Of a stretch of 64,000 bases of DNA, positions 38,592 to 48,325 are shown piece after piece. The notes beneath the pieces were generated by a model. It ran no database searches, was not told the origin of the DNA, and saw nothing but the letters and a program-made list of their open reading frames with translations. This stretch comes from an uncultured Eggerthellaceae bacterium (GTDB lineage Bacteria; Actinomycetota; Coriobacteriia; Coriobacteriales; Eggerthellaceae), in the NCBI GenBank assembly GCA_944320405.1, contig CALUHI010000012.1, forward strand, positions 62,001 through 126,000, in the 5' to 3' direction. Each line of letters opens with the position of its first letter. Position 1 is the stretch's first letter. Made by a program: the position numbers and the translations under genes.

Positions 38592-38879
38592 ATGAGCTTG
38601 AAACCGCTGGGTGATCGCGTGATCGTGAAGGCCGACGAGGCCGAGCAGACCACCGCATCGGGCCTGTACCTGGCCAGCGAGGCCAAGGAGAAGCCCCAGA
38701 CCGGCGAGGTCATCGCTGTGGGCGAGGGCAAGCTGGACAAGAACGGCAACCTGGTTCCCGTCCCCGTGAAGGTGGGCGACAAGGTCATCTACGGCAAGTA
38801 CGGCGGAACCGAGGTCCACTACGGCGGCGAGGACGTGTTGATCCTGCGCGCCGACGACATCTACGCCATCTGCGAATAA
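38592..38879 (+). CDS. groES: Co-chaperonin GroES
   Basis: 95 residues: [25 protein letters not shown], the mobile loop, then [30 protein letters not shown] and [10 protein letters not shown], all standard. It caps the GroEL ring. First gene of the CIRCE-controlled operon; groEL follows after 91 bases. Confidence 0.98.
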   Translation: MSLKPLGDRVIVKADEAEQTTASGLYLASEAKEKPQTGEVIAVGEGKLDKNGNLVPVPVKVGDKVIYGKYGGTEVHYGGEDVLILRADDIYAICE

Positions 38880-38955
38880 CTCGCACCCGGTGCCGCCTCC
38901 GGCGCCACCCAGGCGCCGCCCCGCGACGCCACCAACCCAAACGAACCAGTTCTGA

Positions 38956-40608
<1,653 letters not shown>

Positions 40609-40609
40609 T

Positions 40610-40682
40610 GAGAAAACGGGACACCCGCTTTTCTCGCTAGTCTGACTGCATGACCGAAGGCCCGACCTCGTGTCGGGCCTTC
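40610..40682 (+). terminator. Two hairpins after groEL, the second a terminator
   Basis: First hairpin 40610-40635: GAGAAAACGGG with CCCG(C)TTTTCTC, one bulged C; its arm starts at the groEL stop and resembles the AATGAGAAAA repeat family. Second hairpin 40656-40682: GAAGGCCCGAC / GTCGGGCCTTC with a five-base loop, followed by CTCGTT, a moderate terminator. Confidence 0.7.
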
Positions 40683-40840
40683 CTCGTTGTGGGAGCGATG
40701 AGGCAACGCGTCGCCCCTGGTCGAACTCAATGCAACCTTTGGGCAACAAAATTGCGCAACGCTGCGCCAAACTGCGACAATAAAGAGGTTGCGCAAAGAG
40801 CATCGAAGCCGAAACAAGCCCTGAAGGAGCCAAACACCTC

Positions 40841-42175
40841 ATGTCCATCGCAGTAAGTCTTGCCCTGGTCGTCGTATTTCTGCTTATGAACGCGTTCTTC
40901 GTTATTGCGGAGTTCGCGCTGGTCCGCGTGCGCAAGTCTCAGCTTGAGCTTGCCATCGACGAAGGCAAGCCAGGCGCGAAAAACGCCATGAAGATCGCCG
41001 AGAACGTCAACGCCTACCTGTCGGCCTGCCAGCTTGGCATCACGCTGGCGTCGCTGGCACTGGGCTGGTTGGGCGAGCCCGCCATCTCCAAGCTGTTCGA
41101 GCCGCTGTTCGACATGCTGGGCCTGCCCGAGGCCGCCATCGTTGCCATCAGCGTGGCCATCGGCTACTTCATCATGACCACCCTGCACGTAGTGGTGGGC
41201 GAGCTCATCCCGAAGTCGTTCGCCATCTTCGCCACCGAGCGCTGGGCGCTGCGCACGGCCACGCCGCTTATTTGGTTCTATCGCATCACGTTCCCCATCA
41301 TGGTGATGTTCAACGGCATCACCAACGCCGTGGTGCGCCTGACCGGCCACGACCCCGCCAATGAGCACGACGTGTACACCGGCGAGGAAATCCAGCTGCT
41401 CATTGACGAGAGCACCGAAAGCGGACTGATTGACCCCGAGCAGAACCAGTTCGTGGACAACATCTTCGATCTGGGCGACAAAGACGCCGAGGCCATCATG
41501 ACCCCGCGCATGGATGTGGTGTGCGTTGATCTTGAGAATTCGCTGGCAGAGAACCTGCAGGTTATCCAGCAGTACAAGTTCACGCGCTACCCGGTGTGCC
41601 GCGGCCACAAAGACCGCATCGTGGGCTTTGTGCACGTGAAGGACCTCTACACCATGCCGCAGGGCTCCACCGTGCACGACCTGAACATCCGCACCATCGA
41701 AGCCGTGCCCGAGGGCATGCCCATCGCGAAGCTGCTGCAGGTGCTGCAGGAAAAGCGCACGAAGATCGCCGTGGTTATCGACGAGCACGGCGGCACGGCG
41801 GGCATCGTTACCATGAGCGACATCATCGAGCAGATCGTCGGCCGCGTGGACGACGAGTTCACCCACGACCAGGACGAAGAGGCCGTGCGCATGGAGGACG
41901 GCAGCTACCTGGTGGAAGGCACCATGCCCATCGACGATTTGGTGAAGCTGCTTGAGTTCGAGCCCAAAGAGGCAAGCGAATGCGAGACGGCTGCCGGCCT
42001 GTTGCTGGCGCTGTTTGACCGTATCCCTCAGGCGGGCGACAAGGTGGAGCTGGTGCACGAGGACGCGACCGAGGTGGTCACGGTGAAGTTCAAGGTGGTC
42101 ATGATGGACCGCTTGCGTATCGACAAGATCCGCATGGCCATCGAGAAAGCATCCAAAGAAGAAAACGGCGAATAG
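40841..42175 (+). CDS. CNNM/CorC family membrane protein (DUF21-CBS-CorC_HlyC)
   Basis: 444 residues. The DUF21 (CNNM) domain with four hydrophobic segments covers about 1-190 (LVVVFLLMNAFFVIAEFALVRVRKSQLE is its signature), a pair of CBS domains covers about 205-330 (IMTPRMDVVCVD; GTAGIVTMSDIIEQIVG), and a C-terminal CorC_HlyC transporter-associated domain ends the protein. Members are often labelled hemolysins, but evidence in the family supports magnesium or other cation transport or regulation. The ATG has GAAGGAG upstream. Confidence 0.93.
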   Translation: MSIAVSLALVVVFLLMNAFFVIAEFALVRVRKSQLELAIDEGKPGAKNAMKIAENVNAYLSACQLGITLASLALGWLGEPAISKLFEPLFDMLGLPEAAIVAISVAIGYFIMTTLHVVVGELIPKSFAIFATERWALRTATPLIWFYRITFPIMVMFNGITNAVVRLTGHDPANEHDVYTGEEIQLLIDESTESGLIDPEQNQFVDNIFDLGDKDAEAIMTPRMDVVCVDLENSLAENLQVIQQYKFTRYPVCRGHKDRIVGFVHVKDLYTMPQGSTVHDLNIRTIEAVPEGMPIAKLLQVLQEKRTKIAVVIDEHGGTAGIVTMSDIIEQIVGRVDDEFTHDQDEEAVRMEDGSYLVEGTMPIDDLVKLLEFEPKEASECETAAGLLLALFDRIPQAGDKVELVHEDATEVVTVKFKVVMMDRLRIDKIRMAIEKASKEENGE

Positions 42176-42236
42176 TCGCGGGCGCAACGCGGCGCGACTC
42201 CGTGCGGAGTTCGCCCGAGGGAGCGCAAGGCGTAGG

Positions 42237-42283
42237 CGCAAGGGCCGGCGTACCTGCCGTGGGGCGGGGCGCCGGCCCTTGCG
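42237..42283 (+). terminator. Hairpin after the CNNM gene
   Basis: Fourteen-base-pair perfect stem CGCAAGGGCCGGCG / CGCCGGCCCTTGCG with a 19-base loop. There is no T run, so it may be a palindromic repeat or a Rho-assisted terminator. Confidence 0.55.
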
Positions 42284-42464
42284 ATTGTGGGGCAGCGGAA
42301 GCGCGCTGATTTTAAGATGAAAGAACCGGATGGTGAAGGAGCCTCGGTCGTTGTGAAGCGGCCGAGGCCCTGACCGGCAATTTCCGACCGAAACGGAGCT
42401 TCTGCTCAGTATGCGGGCAGCCGGGTGTACCATAATATTTGAAGTAGATTTCAGGATAAAACAA

Positions 42465-42600
42465 ACGACGGGCGATCTTTCTCGCCGCCCCATCATCTAT
42501 CCCCCCGATGCGCGGCGGCATCCCCGCGGAGGTGGTGCCTCCCTCACCGCCTCCGCTCACTCCAACTCAAAGCGGCCCATTCGGTCGCTTTGCTGTTTTA
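42465..42600 (+). other. Possible structured RNA ending in a terminator
   Basis: In an 815-base gene-free stretch (42176-42990), consecutive stems are visible: GGCGA/TCGCC (42471-42486), GCGGAGG-t-GGTG with CACC-g-CCTCCGC (42526-42556), and a terminator-like hairpin AAAGCGGCC-CATTC-GGTCGCTTT (42569-42591) followed by GCTGTTTTA. I recognise no RNA family. The promoter is unclear. Confidence 0.3.
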
Positions 42601-42620
42601 GGGGCGGGACTGGGTCTCAT

Positions 42621-42763
42621 GTGCGAGTGCCCGTTGGCTCGCGTGAACGCACGCTGGCTTGCGTGTGAGGGCCCGCTGGCTCACGCGCGAACGCCCGCCG
42701 GCTTGCGTGCGCGCGTCGACTTCTGCGTTTGGCAGGCTTCTAACTTCTGAGTTCGGCAGGCTT
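42621..42763. repeat. Degenerate tandem repeats upstream of the amidohydrolase gene
   Basis: Four imperfect 20-22-base units follow one another from 42621 to 42706, each of the pattern GTGnGnnnGCCCGCTGGCTnGC. Right after them, two 21-base units ACTTCTGnGTTnGGCAGGCTT occur at 42719-42739 and 42743-42763. No spacers of constant size separate them. Confidence 0.6.
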
Positions 42764-42990
42764 TTCGAAATAAGTGCCCGTTTTTGACTGAAGTGCGCGG
42801 TGATTGCTCCTCCAATCCAGGCACGGCTTTCGACGGCGATGCGTTTTCCCAGATCAGGAGTTTTAAACGAGCGTTGCATGGATGGTTTGGGTCGTTGGCT
42901 GCCGAGCGATCCACGCGGTTTGCTGCGTCATCATCAAAGCAGCCCGCCGCCCGCCTCGTGCGCTGCCGTGCTTGCGGGGCGGGCAGGGCG

Positions 42991-43788
42991 CTACTGCACT
43001 TTCACGCCGCAGAAGCGCTGGGCGTTCAGAACCGTGAGCTTCTCGAACTCATCGTCGGTGAAGCCGGCGCTTGCCAGCACGGCGTATTCAGAGTTGGGGT
43101 TCCACATGGGGAAGTCCGACCCGAACATCACGCGGTCGCAGCCCCACATGCGCACAAGCTCGCCGAAGCGTCGCGCGCCCACGAACGGCAGCGTGCTGGA
43201 CGCGTCCACGAACAGGCGCTCGGCGTGCAGCACGTCGTAGCCGATGTCGGGCACGAAGCAGCCGGCCAGGTGCGCGCCGTCCACCACCAGGTCGGGGAAG
43301 GTGTGCAGGATGTTCTTCAGCCGACGCGGATGCGAGTAGTCCATGCGGAAGTCGCCCGTGTGCACCACCAGCGGCAGCCCGCGCGCCTGCATAATCTCGT
43401 ACAGCTCCATCAGCCGCGGGTCGTCCATGTTGACTTCTTGGGTGTCGGGGTGCAGCTTCACGCCGTGCAGCCCCATCTCGATCATGCGGTTGATCTCGGC
43501 TTCTTTGTTCTCGAAGTCCTGGTGCATGGTGCCGAACCCGATGAACTCCGGATGCAGTTTGCACTGCGCGGCAATGAAGTCGTTGCACGACGTGACCGCA
43601 TGCGCCGTGGTTGCCACCGAATGCACGATGAAATGCGTGATGGGCGTGTCGGCGGTGGCGGCAAGCAGCGCCTCGGGCGTGCCGGCGGGGTTCTCCATGG
43701 GAATGCTGTAGAAGTTGCTGATGGCGCACACCGCTCGGGCGGCAATCTTGTCCGGGTAGATGTGCGCGTGCGCGTCGATGACGGCCAT
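42991..43788 (-). CDS. Amidohydrolase-2 family metal-dependent hydrolase
   Basis: 265 residues. TIM-barrel hydrolase of the PF04909 type: N-terminal metal motif HAHIYPD (His-x-His), GLHGVKLHPD, VVHTGDF, a further histidine in DGAHLAG, and the C-terminal MFGSDFPMWN with the catalytic aspartate. These are the expected ligands and in order. Substrates in the family range from decarboxylations to amide hydrolysis, so the exact reaction is open. It stands alone, leftward, beside the tRNA-Met where the element is integrated. Confidence 0.88.
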   Translation of the reverse strand: MAVIDAHAHIYPDKIAARAVCAISNFYSIPMENPAGTPEALLAATADTPITHFIVHSVATTAHAVTSCNDFIAAQCKLHPEFIGFGTMHQDFENKEAEINRMIEMGLHGVKLHPDTQEVNMDDPRLMELYEIMQARGLPLVVHTGDFRMDYSHPRRLKNILHTFPDLVVDGAHLAGCFVPDIGYDVLHAERLFVDASSTLPFVGARRFGELVRMWGCDRVMFGSDFPMWNPNSEYAVLASAGFTDDEFEKLTVLNAQRFCGVKVQ

Positions 43789-44145
43789 GTGGTTCCTCCG
43801 TTATGCGAATGGTGCGCGAGCGTGCTGCTTCTTCAGGCCGCCCCGCGCCGCGTGTTTCCGCACGCGATTGTACGCCTTGGCGCCAGCGCGAAGTTTGCCG
43901 GTTGATGAAATGTGCGGATGCCTCAATGCGGACAATTCGCCTGGATGACGCAAGCATCGGCTCGCCAAAACCGGTGCGGCGAATTCGACGGAGCCGCCGG
44001 GAGCGAAGGCGGCTTGAACCTGGGTGCGGCAAAGCCATGTGTGCGTTCCATGAAGGGAAGACTACGTTCTTGCATTGCCAGCATGCGGAGTGTAATATCC
44101 TCTCTTGCCGTATTTACCGGTAAACAACTGGTAAGGCGCACATAG
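43789..44145. other. Intergenic region before tRNA-Met, with its promoter
   Basis: 357 bases without a gene. A promoter for the tRNA is visible: TTGCAT (44070-44075) and TAATAT (44093-44098) with exactly 17 bases between them. The short dyad TTTACCGGTAAA follows at 44113-44124. Nothing else is seen. Confidence 0.6.
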
Positions 44146-44222
<77 letters not shown>

Positions 44223-44231
44223 TGAATTTAC

Positions 44232-44268
44232 CCTCCTAGCTGGGAAATCAGCTAGGAGGTTTTCTTTT
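44232..44268 (+). terminator. Terminator after tRNA-Met (element-derived)
   Basis: Stem CCTCCTAGCTG / CAGCTAGGAGG with a short loop and TTTTCTTTT. The right end of the element has a hairpin of the same design after its tRNA fragment (53817-53852). Confidence 0.88.
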
Positions 44269-44291
44269 GTCAAGCACCCGGAACAGCCAAG

Positions 44292-44316
44292 GTAATAAGT
44301 ATGGTAATAGGTATCG
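44292..44316. promoter_or_regulatory. Integrase arm-type site, left end
   Basis: GTAATAAGTATG followed directly by GTAATAGGTATC: two 12-base direct repeats, 70 bases from the tRNA end. The same pair is at 53629-53652 and 53877-53900. Direct-repeat arms at this distance from a core site are typical for tyrosine integrases. Confidence 0.65.
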
Positions 44317-44329
44317 TCCGAAAGCGATG

Positions 44330-44665
44330 CTAGCCCCTGCGCTTCGCCAACCCGTCCCTTAGCGCGCGCAGCACCTCAACTGCCACGGGCAGCTCGTCCG
44401 CCTCGAACGAGTCCAGTATCTCCTGTACTTCCGCCGAAAGCGCGGCCTTGTCGGGTTTCGGCACGTCCGACAAAAGCGCGTCTACCCCAACTGAAAGCTC
44501 GTCGGCAATTTTCGCCAGCACGGGCAGGCTCAGCTTCGTGTTTCCGGTCTCGATATGGCTCATATGCGTGACGGAGATGCCGACCCTTCCCGCCAGCGCC
44601 TCCTGCGACAGACCGCATGCCTTGCGATAGCGCCTAATCCGCTGGCCTATTTCGAAGTACTTCAT
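44330..44665 (-). CDS. XRE-family helix-turn-helix repressor
   Basis: 111 residues. The XRE domain occupies residues 5-60: IGQRIRRYRKACGLSQEALAGRVGISVTHMSHIETGNTKLSLPVLAKIADEL. The C-terminal half is short, acidic then amphipathic, perhaps for dimerisation. ATG 44665 is chosen because GGTGAT precedes it and it matches the usual N-terminus. It diverges from the lipoprotein gene with a CCTATG/CATAGG dyad between them, consistent with autorepression and control of the rightward transcript. Confidence 0.88.
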   Translation of the reverse strand: MKYFEIGQRIRRYRKACGLSQEALAGRVGISVTHMSHIETGNTKLSLPVLAKIADELSVGVDALLSDVPKPDKAALSAEVQEILDSFEADELPVAVEVLRALRDGLAKRRG

Positions 44666-44701
44666 GCAATCACCGCCCATAAAAATCAAGTTGCCTTGAA
44701 T

Positions 44702-44741
44702 CCTATGGGCGATTTCTGTCGGCTATAATAGCCCTCATAGG
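44702..44741. promoter_or_regulatory. Divergent promoter region with CCTATG/CATAGG dyad
   Basis: CCTATG (44702-44707) and CATAGG (44736-44741) are inverted around TATAAT (44724-44729), a rightward -10; the complement TATTAT could serve the leftward repressor gene. Candidate operator for the XRE protein. No convincing -35 is present at the right distance. Confidence 0.45.
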
Positions 44742-44829
44742 CTGTTTTATGCCTAAGTAGTTCAACTAAAGGAACAAGCACACGAGGTGCGCCGAAAGTG
44801 ATGAAAAACAAGGCAGAGGAGGATTCGAT

Positions 44830-45792
44830 ATGAGACAGTACACGAGAAGAAGCGCGTTGAAGCTGCTCGGGTTGGGAACCGTTGCCGTGGCTGGTTTCGG
44901 CCTCACGGGCTGCGGAAGCTCGGATGGAGGGGTCAAGAGTGCAAGCGAGCCCGTACCGGCATCTCAGGCATTCTCTCAGGCGGGCATTTGGATGTCCTAC
45001 GACAGTGACGAGCAGATAGGCAAGGACGTTGCCATCGAGCGCATCCTTGCGTTCGATGGCAACGGCAACGTGACTAGCTACCAGTGCGGCGATGTGACGT
45101 TCGCGGATTTGGACGGCCTCTCCGACGATGAAATCATCGAGCTGGCCAAGCGGCAGGACGAAGCCGCTTTCGATGCCGAGAAGCAGTCCGCTACCGACAG
45201 CGCAGCGGAGATAGTCCAGAAATGGCAGGACGCTTACGCCACGCTGGATTCGGAGCGCAGCGCGGGAACATACGCCACGCTTCTTCGCGGAGACTCCCCC
45301 GAGGGCCTCGGGGCGGACGAGCTATCCCATATCTCCGCCGTCTACGAGACGGCGCTCTCCAACCTCCAAGGGATGATTGCTGTCGCCGAAGCGGGACAAG
45401 AGGCAAACGAGGCCGCAAGGTACGCGGAGCCGCAGCCGAAACCCTTCACACTCAAGTTGACAACGGACGGTTCGGGCAACAGCGCCGCGTCGGAGAGCCT
45501 TGTCTTTGGCTGCACGTTCCTGAACTTCTACGTTCCGCTGGACGAGTTCGAGCTTGACGATGACCTTGGGGTGATGAACCTCGGGGAGGCACCCTACGAG
45601 ATTGAGGGCGCGGGCGAAATCCTCATGGAATCCGAGGAAACCATCGAGCTGTGGTCTTACAGCTACTCAACCACCCAGATGGTCTACGACACGACCTATA
45701 GCGGATACGCAGGACTTGCCACCGTCGTTGACGAGGGGCATGCGGGCTTCACATGGGATTCTCCCGATACCGAGGGCGTAGAGGTGGATTAA
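44830..45792 (+). CDS. Tat/lipobox envelope lipoprotein, function unknown
   Basis: 320 residues. The N-terminus has a twin-arginine-like motif (YTRRSALKLLG) and a lipobox LTGC at about residues 25-28, so it is probably exported and lipid-anchored at the outer face of the membrane. The mature part is acidic and not recognised; it contains a Gln/Ala/Glu helix (about 110-200) and a beta-rich C-terminal half. GAGGAGG precedes the ATG. It is the first gene of the rightward operon in the element and touches the next gene. A role in the envelope or against other phages is possible but not shown. Confidence 0.8.
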   Translation: MRQYTRRSALKLLGLGTVAVAGFGLTGCGSSDGGVKSASEPVPASQAFSQAGIWMSYDSDEQIGKDVAIERILAFDGNGNVTSYQCGDVTFADLDGLSDDEIIELAKRQDEAAFDAEKQSATDSAAEIVQKWQDAYATLDSERSAGTYATLLRGDSPEGLGADELSHISAVYETALSNLQGMIAVAEAGQEANEAARYAEPQPKPFTLKLTTDGSGNSAASESLVFGCTFLNFYVPLDEFELDDDLGVMNLGEAPYEIEGAGEILMESEETIELWSYSYSTTQMVYDTTYSGYAGLATVVDEGHAGFTWDSPDTEGVEVD

Positions 45793-46890
45793 ATGCGAAA
45801 GGTCATGGAATGGGCCAAGTCGCACAAGCCGCATACCGCTGTGCTGGCTGTGGCGGTGTTCGCCGCGATTAGCCTTGCGGTGGCGGCGGCATGCGGCGCG
45901 TTCTCGCCCTCTGCGCCGCAGACAAAGCAGGAGGAGCCGACCACGGCGCAGCTTACCGTCGGCGTTACGGCGGATTCCGGTTGGGATGGGGAATCCACGC
46001 CCGCAATCGCTCATATCGTGGGCGAGGGAGTTGATTTCTACCATGCAATCAATCCCGATGTAGAGGGGAACAAGGGCACGTCAACCGTTGAGCTCACAGA
46101 GGGGGACTACACGGTATCGCTTATCAGCCCGCTCAACCGCGACGGCTCCGCCTACGAGCTGCACGGCACGAGCGAAGAGCAGCAAGTTGCGCTCGAGGCA
46201 GGCGGTGAGTTGTCCGTGGATTTCGTCATGACGCTGATTGCGGCAGAAGACGTAACGGACGAGACGGTGCAGAGCATCGTCTCGCAAACCAGGCTCGCAG
46301 TGGAGAACGGCGACGAGACGCTCAAGGGAGATGCGGGGCGTTCCGTCCTCGATAGGCTCGTGCAGAACGCCGCCGCAAACCCGAACGCCTCCGACGAAAC
46401 CAAGGACGAAGCAGCCAAGGCGGAGGAAGAGGCGGACGTGGATGGGGAGCCTGCGGCTTCCACCCCCTCTGCTCCCGGTGGCTCGCAAAGCGGCTCGGGT
46501 GCCGCCGCCTCGGGCGGAGAAAGCCCCAGCAGCGGCGGCTCCGGCGGCGGTCAGGCATCCGCCCACACGCACACGTGGAAGGACCACACCGCCACGCGGC
46601 AGGTATGGGTATCCAACATGGTGACGGTGCCCGACTACGAAGACCAGCGCGTATTCAGTCACTACCTGTACGTGTTCTCCTATGACGGTTATTCGACAAC
46701 TGACATCAACGAGGTCAAGGCTCACTCGTTGGAGCTTTTGAAGTCAGGCGTTGATAACACCAATTACACCAACGTTCCGCAATACACGTGGCAGACCGTT
46801 CAGGTTGGTTCCCACGAGGAAGACCAGGGCTGGTACGAAACGCAGACCTACGTTGACTACCAGTATTGCGACTGCGGTGCTCGAAAGTAG
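45793..46890 (+). CDS. Membrane-anchored envelope protein with HTH-W...CxCG C-terminal domain
   Basis: 365 residues. A membrane segment covers about 16-35 (AVLAVAVFAAISLAVAAACGA), followed by a beta-rich region to about 140, a helical region, and a Ser/Gly/Pro-rich linker of about 45 residues (220-260). The C-terminal domain begins HTHTWKDHTATRQVW and ends YQYCDCGARK; the H-x-H and C-x-C pairs suggest a zinc site. The start codon is immediately after the stop of the preceding lipoprotein gene, so they are coupled. Terminator follows at 46915. Confidence 0.78.
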   Translation: MRKVMEWAKSHKPHTAVLAVAVFAAISLAVAAACGAFSPSAPQTKQEEPTTAQLTVGVTADSGWDGESTPAIAHIVGEGVDFYHAINPDVEGNKGTSTVELTEGDYTVSLISPLNRDGSAYELHGTSEEQQVALEAGGELSVDFVMTLIAAEDVTDETVQSIVSQTRLAVENGDETLKGDAGRSVLDRLVQNAAANPNASDETKDEAAKAEEEADVDGEPAASTPSAPGGSQSGSGAAASGGESPSSGGSGGGQASAHTHTWKDHTATRQVWVSNMVTVPDYEDQRVFSHYLYVFSYDGYSTTDINEVKAHSLELLKSGVDNTNYTNVPQYTWQTVQVGSHEEDQGWYETQTYVDYQYCDCGARK

Positions 46891-46914
46891 CCGAGCGGAC
46901 ATGCCCCCACTCGA

Positions 46915-46950
46915 GGCCGCGCCCGATTTCGGGTGCGGCCTTTTCTTTTC
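46915..46950 (+). terminator. Terminator after the envelope-protein operon
   Basis: Stem GGCCGCGCCCGA / TCGGGTGCGGCC (one G-T pair) with a two-base loop, then TTTTCTTTT. Confidence 0.88.
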
Positions 46951-47056
46951 GAGCCTCATCCCGTCGCGCTTGATCCCCGATTCCGCAGCAGATCACGTCT
47001 CGCGCCGTGAGTATGCCTGCGGCATCGGGGAGGTAGCGCGAAGGGAGGTGCTGAAC

Positions 47057-47395
47057 ATGAAAGATAAGGACAAGGACAGATTCAGCATCGAGGAAGAGGC
47101 GGAGTGGCGCATACAGGTTCTCAAGCGCACGGCGCGCATCAGCGCGGCGAAGGCCAAGCAGCTCGAGCGCGAGAGGAACGCGATGCGCAGGAAGGAGCCC
47201 CTCGAGGACAGGGAGGGGCTCGAGGGCACCCTGAGGTGCATCGACAGCGTGATGGAGTGGCGCTTCGTGGACGAGTTCGGGCGCGTGGAGCTCGACGCGG
47301 ACATGCTCTCCATGCACATCACGGTCAGGGAGCTGCGGTTCATCCGCGCCTGCGTCGTGCGGGCAATCGAGGAGCTGGAGGGAGGCGCACGGTGA
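47057..47395 (+). CDS. Small charged helical protein, unknown
   Basis: 112 residues, not recognised. Strongly charged and almost certainly helical: EEEAEWRIQVLKRTARISAAKAKQLERERNAMRRKE, then a conserved-looking LEGTLRCIDSVMEWRFVDEFGRVELDADMLSM segment and a last helix. AAGGGAGG precedes the ATG. Its stop overlaps the start of the next gene (GTGA), so the pair is coupled and may form a complex, possibly a regulator or replication accessory of the element. Confidence 0.65.
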   Translation: MKDKDKDRFSIEEEAEWRIQVLKRTARISAAKAKQLERERNAMRRKEPLEDREGLEGTLRCIDSVMEWRFVDEFGRVELDADMLSMHITVRELRFIRACVVRAIEELEGGAR

Positions 47396-47670
47396 GCGAC
47401 TACGGGATAAAGACGTACGCCGACCTCGCGGAGACCTGCGGCGGCATGGTGCTCGCCAACGAGATGGCCTACCGCCCGATGGAGTTGATGAGCGGCAACT
47501 GGGCGCCTTGGGAGGAAATCTTCCAGTGGTACATCGTGCAGGACCCGAGCTTCCTCATGAAACACACCGACGAGCCGGTGTTCTACGACGGCGAGCTCTG
47601 CTTGTACGTGTGGGGATTGAAAACCTTCGGCACGAGCTGGTCCGTCCTGCCCGCCCCCGAGATTCACTAG
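47392..47670 (+). CDS. Small acidic protein, unknown
   Basis: 92 residues, GTG start overlapping the previous stop. Rich in aromatic residues: YGIKTYADLAETCGGMVLANEMAYRP, then GNWAPWEEIFQWYIVQDPSFLMKH and FYDGELCLYVWGLKTFGTSW. No known motif. The compact aromatic sequence suggests a small globular domain. Followed by a strong terminator. Confidence 0.65.
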   Translation: MSDYGIKTYADLAETCGGMVLANEMAYRPMELMSGNWAPWEEIFQWYIVQDPSFLMKHTDEPVFYDGELCLYVWGLKTFGTSWSVLPAPEIH

Positions 47671-47685
47671 CCATTCGTGCCCCAT

Positions 47686-47722
47686 GGGTGCGGCGAGAAA
47701 TCGCCGCACCCTATTTTTTTTT
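47686..47722 (+). terminator. Strong terminator after the two small genes
   Basis: Stem GGGTGCGGCGA / TCGCCGCACCC with loop GAAA, followed by TATTTTTTTTT. Confidence 0.93.
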
Positions 47723-47974
47723 CACTCAGCTGCTCGCTAAAGGGGCCATGCGAAACGTCGTCACCGCAGGGCATTTGCCAGCGAAAAACAGCGCTGACCC
47801 TCGGCTCGTAAACGAGGGGATTCGGATGCGCTTTCGCAAGTTGCGCGAACGGCGAAAACCAAACACGGGATTCCCTCTTCTTTTTTCGCAGCCGCTTCGC
47901 GGCATTTATCAGGCGAAACTGCCTTAGCCTCCTCCGCTGTACGCTTCGGGGCAAAAAAGGCAAAAGGGCATAAG

Positions 47975-48150
47975 GGGGACTGACGCAGCTTGCGCTGCGG
48001 TCGGCATAGCCGACAGTCCCCGGTTGCGGCGCGCACGCCGCAATCCTGCCGAGCGCCGTACGCTCGGCAGAGGCCCCGGCGGGGCGGCTCGCCGCCCCGC
48101 CACAGAGAGAGGCCGTACACGAAAAGAGCGGGCACCCAGAGGCAGCCCGC
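47975..48150. other. Array of strong stem-loops in the element's gene-free region
   Basis: Within the 650-base gap 47671-48325. A three-way junction: outer stem GGGGACT/AGTCCCC (47975-47981, 48015-48021) enclosing CGCAGC/GCTGCG and GTCGGC/GCCGAC. Then TTGCGGCG/CGCCGCAA (48024-48043), CTGCCGAGCG/CGCTCGGCAG (48046-48070), GGCGGGGCGG/CCGCCCCGCC (48078-48101) and GCGGGC/GCCCGC (48128-48150). Loops are 3-5 bases except the last (11). Could be a structured RNA, a replication or transfer origin, or a packaging site. Confidence 0.8.
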
Positions 48151-48168
48151 CCTTTCGGCGCAACGTCC

Positions 48169-48226
48169 CCGCGCAGATCGCAAAGACCTGTCGCGCATAG
48201 CGCGGCCGATCTTTGCGACCTCGCGG
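48169..48226 (+). repeat. 58 bp direct repeat, left copy
   Basis: Identical over all 58 bases to 49401-49458. Each copy contains inverted parts CGCAAAGA/TCTTTGCG and GCGC-ATA-GCGC, so it can also fold as a hairpin. Confidence 0.95.
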
Positions 48227-48325
48227 TGTGGTGCAAGCCTCCAGCAGAGGTCCTGATGCTCGCAGCTAAGAAAAGCGAGCTACCGGATTGATACAATATG
48301 TGAAGCCAACAACAGGGAGGGCATG

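Noticed and set aside
42621-42763. Possible CRISPR array
   Set aside because: The repeats are adjacent and degenerate, with no unique spacers of constant length and no cas genes in the window.
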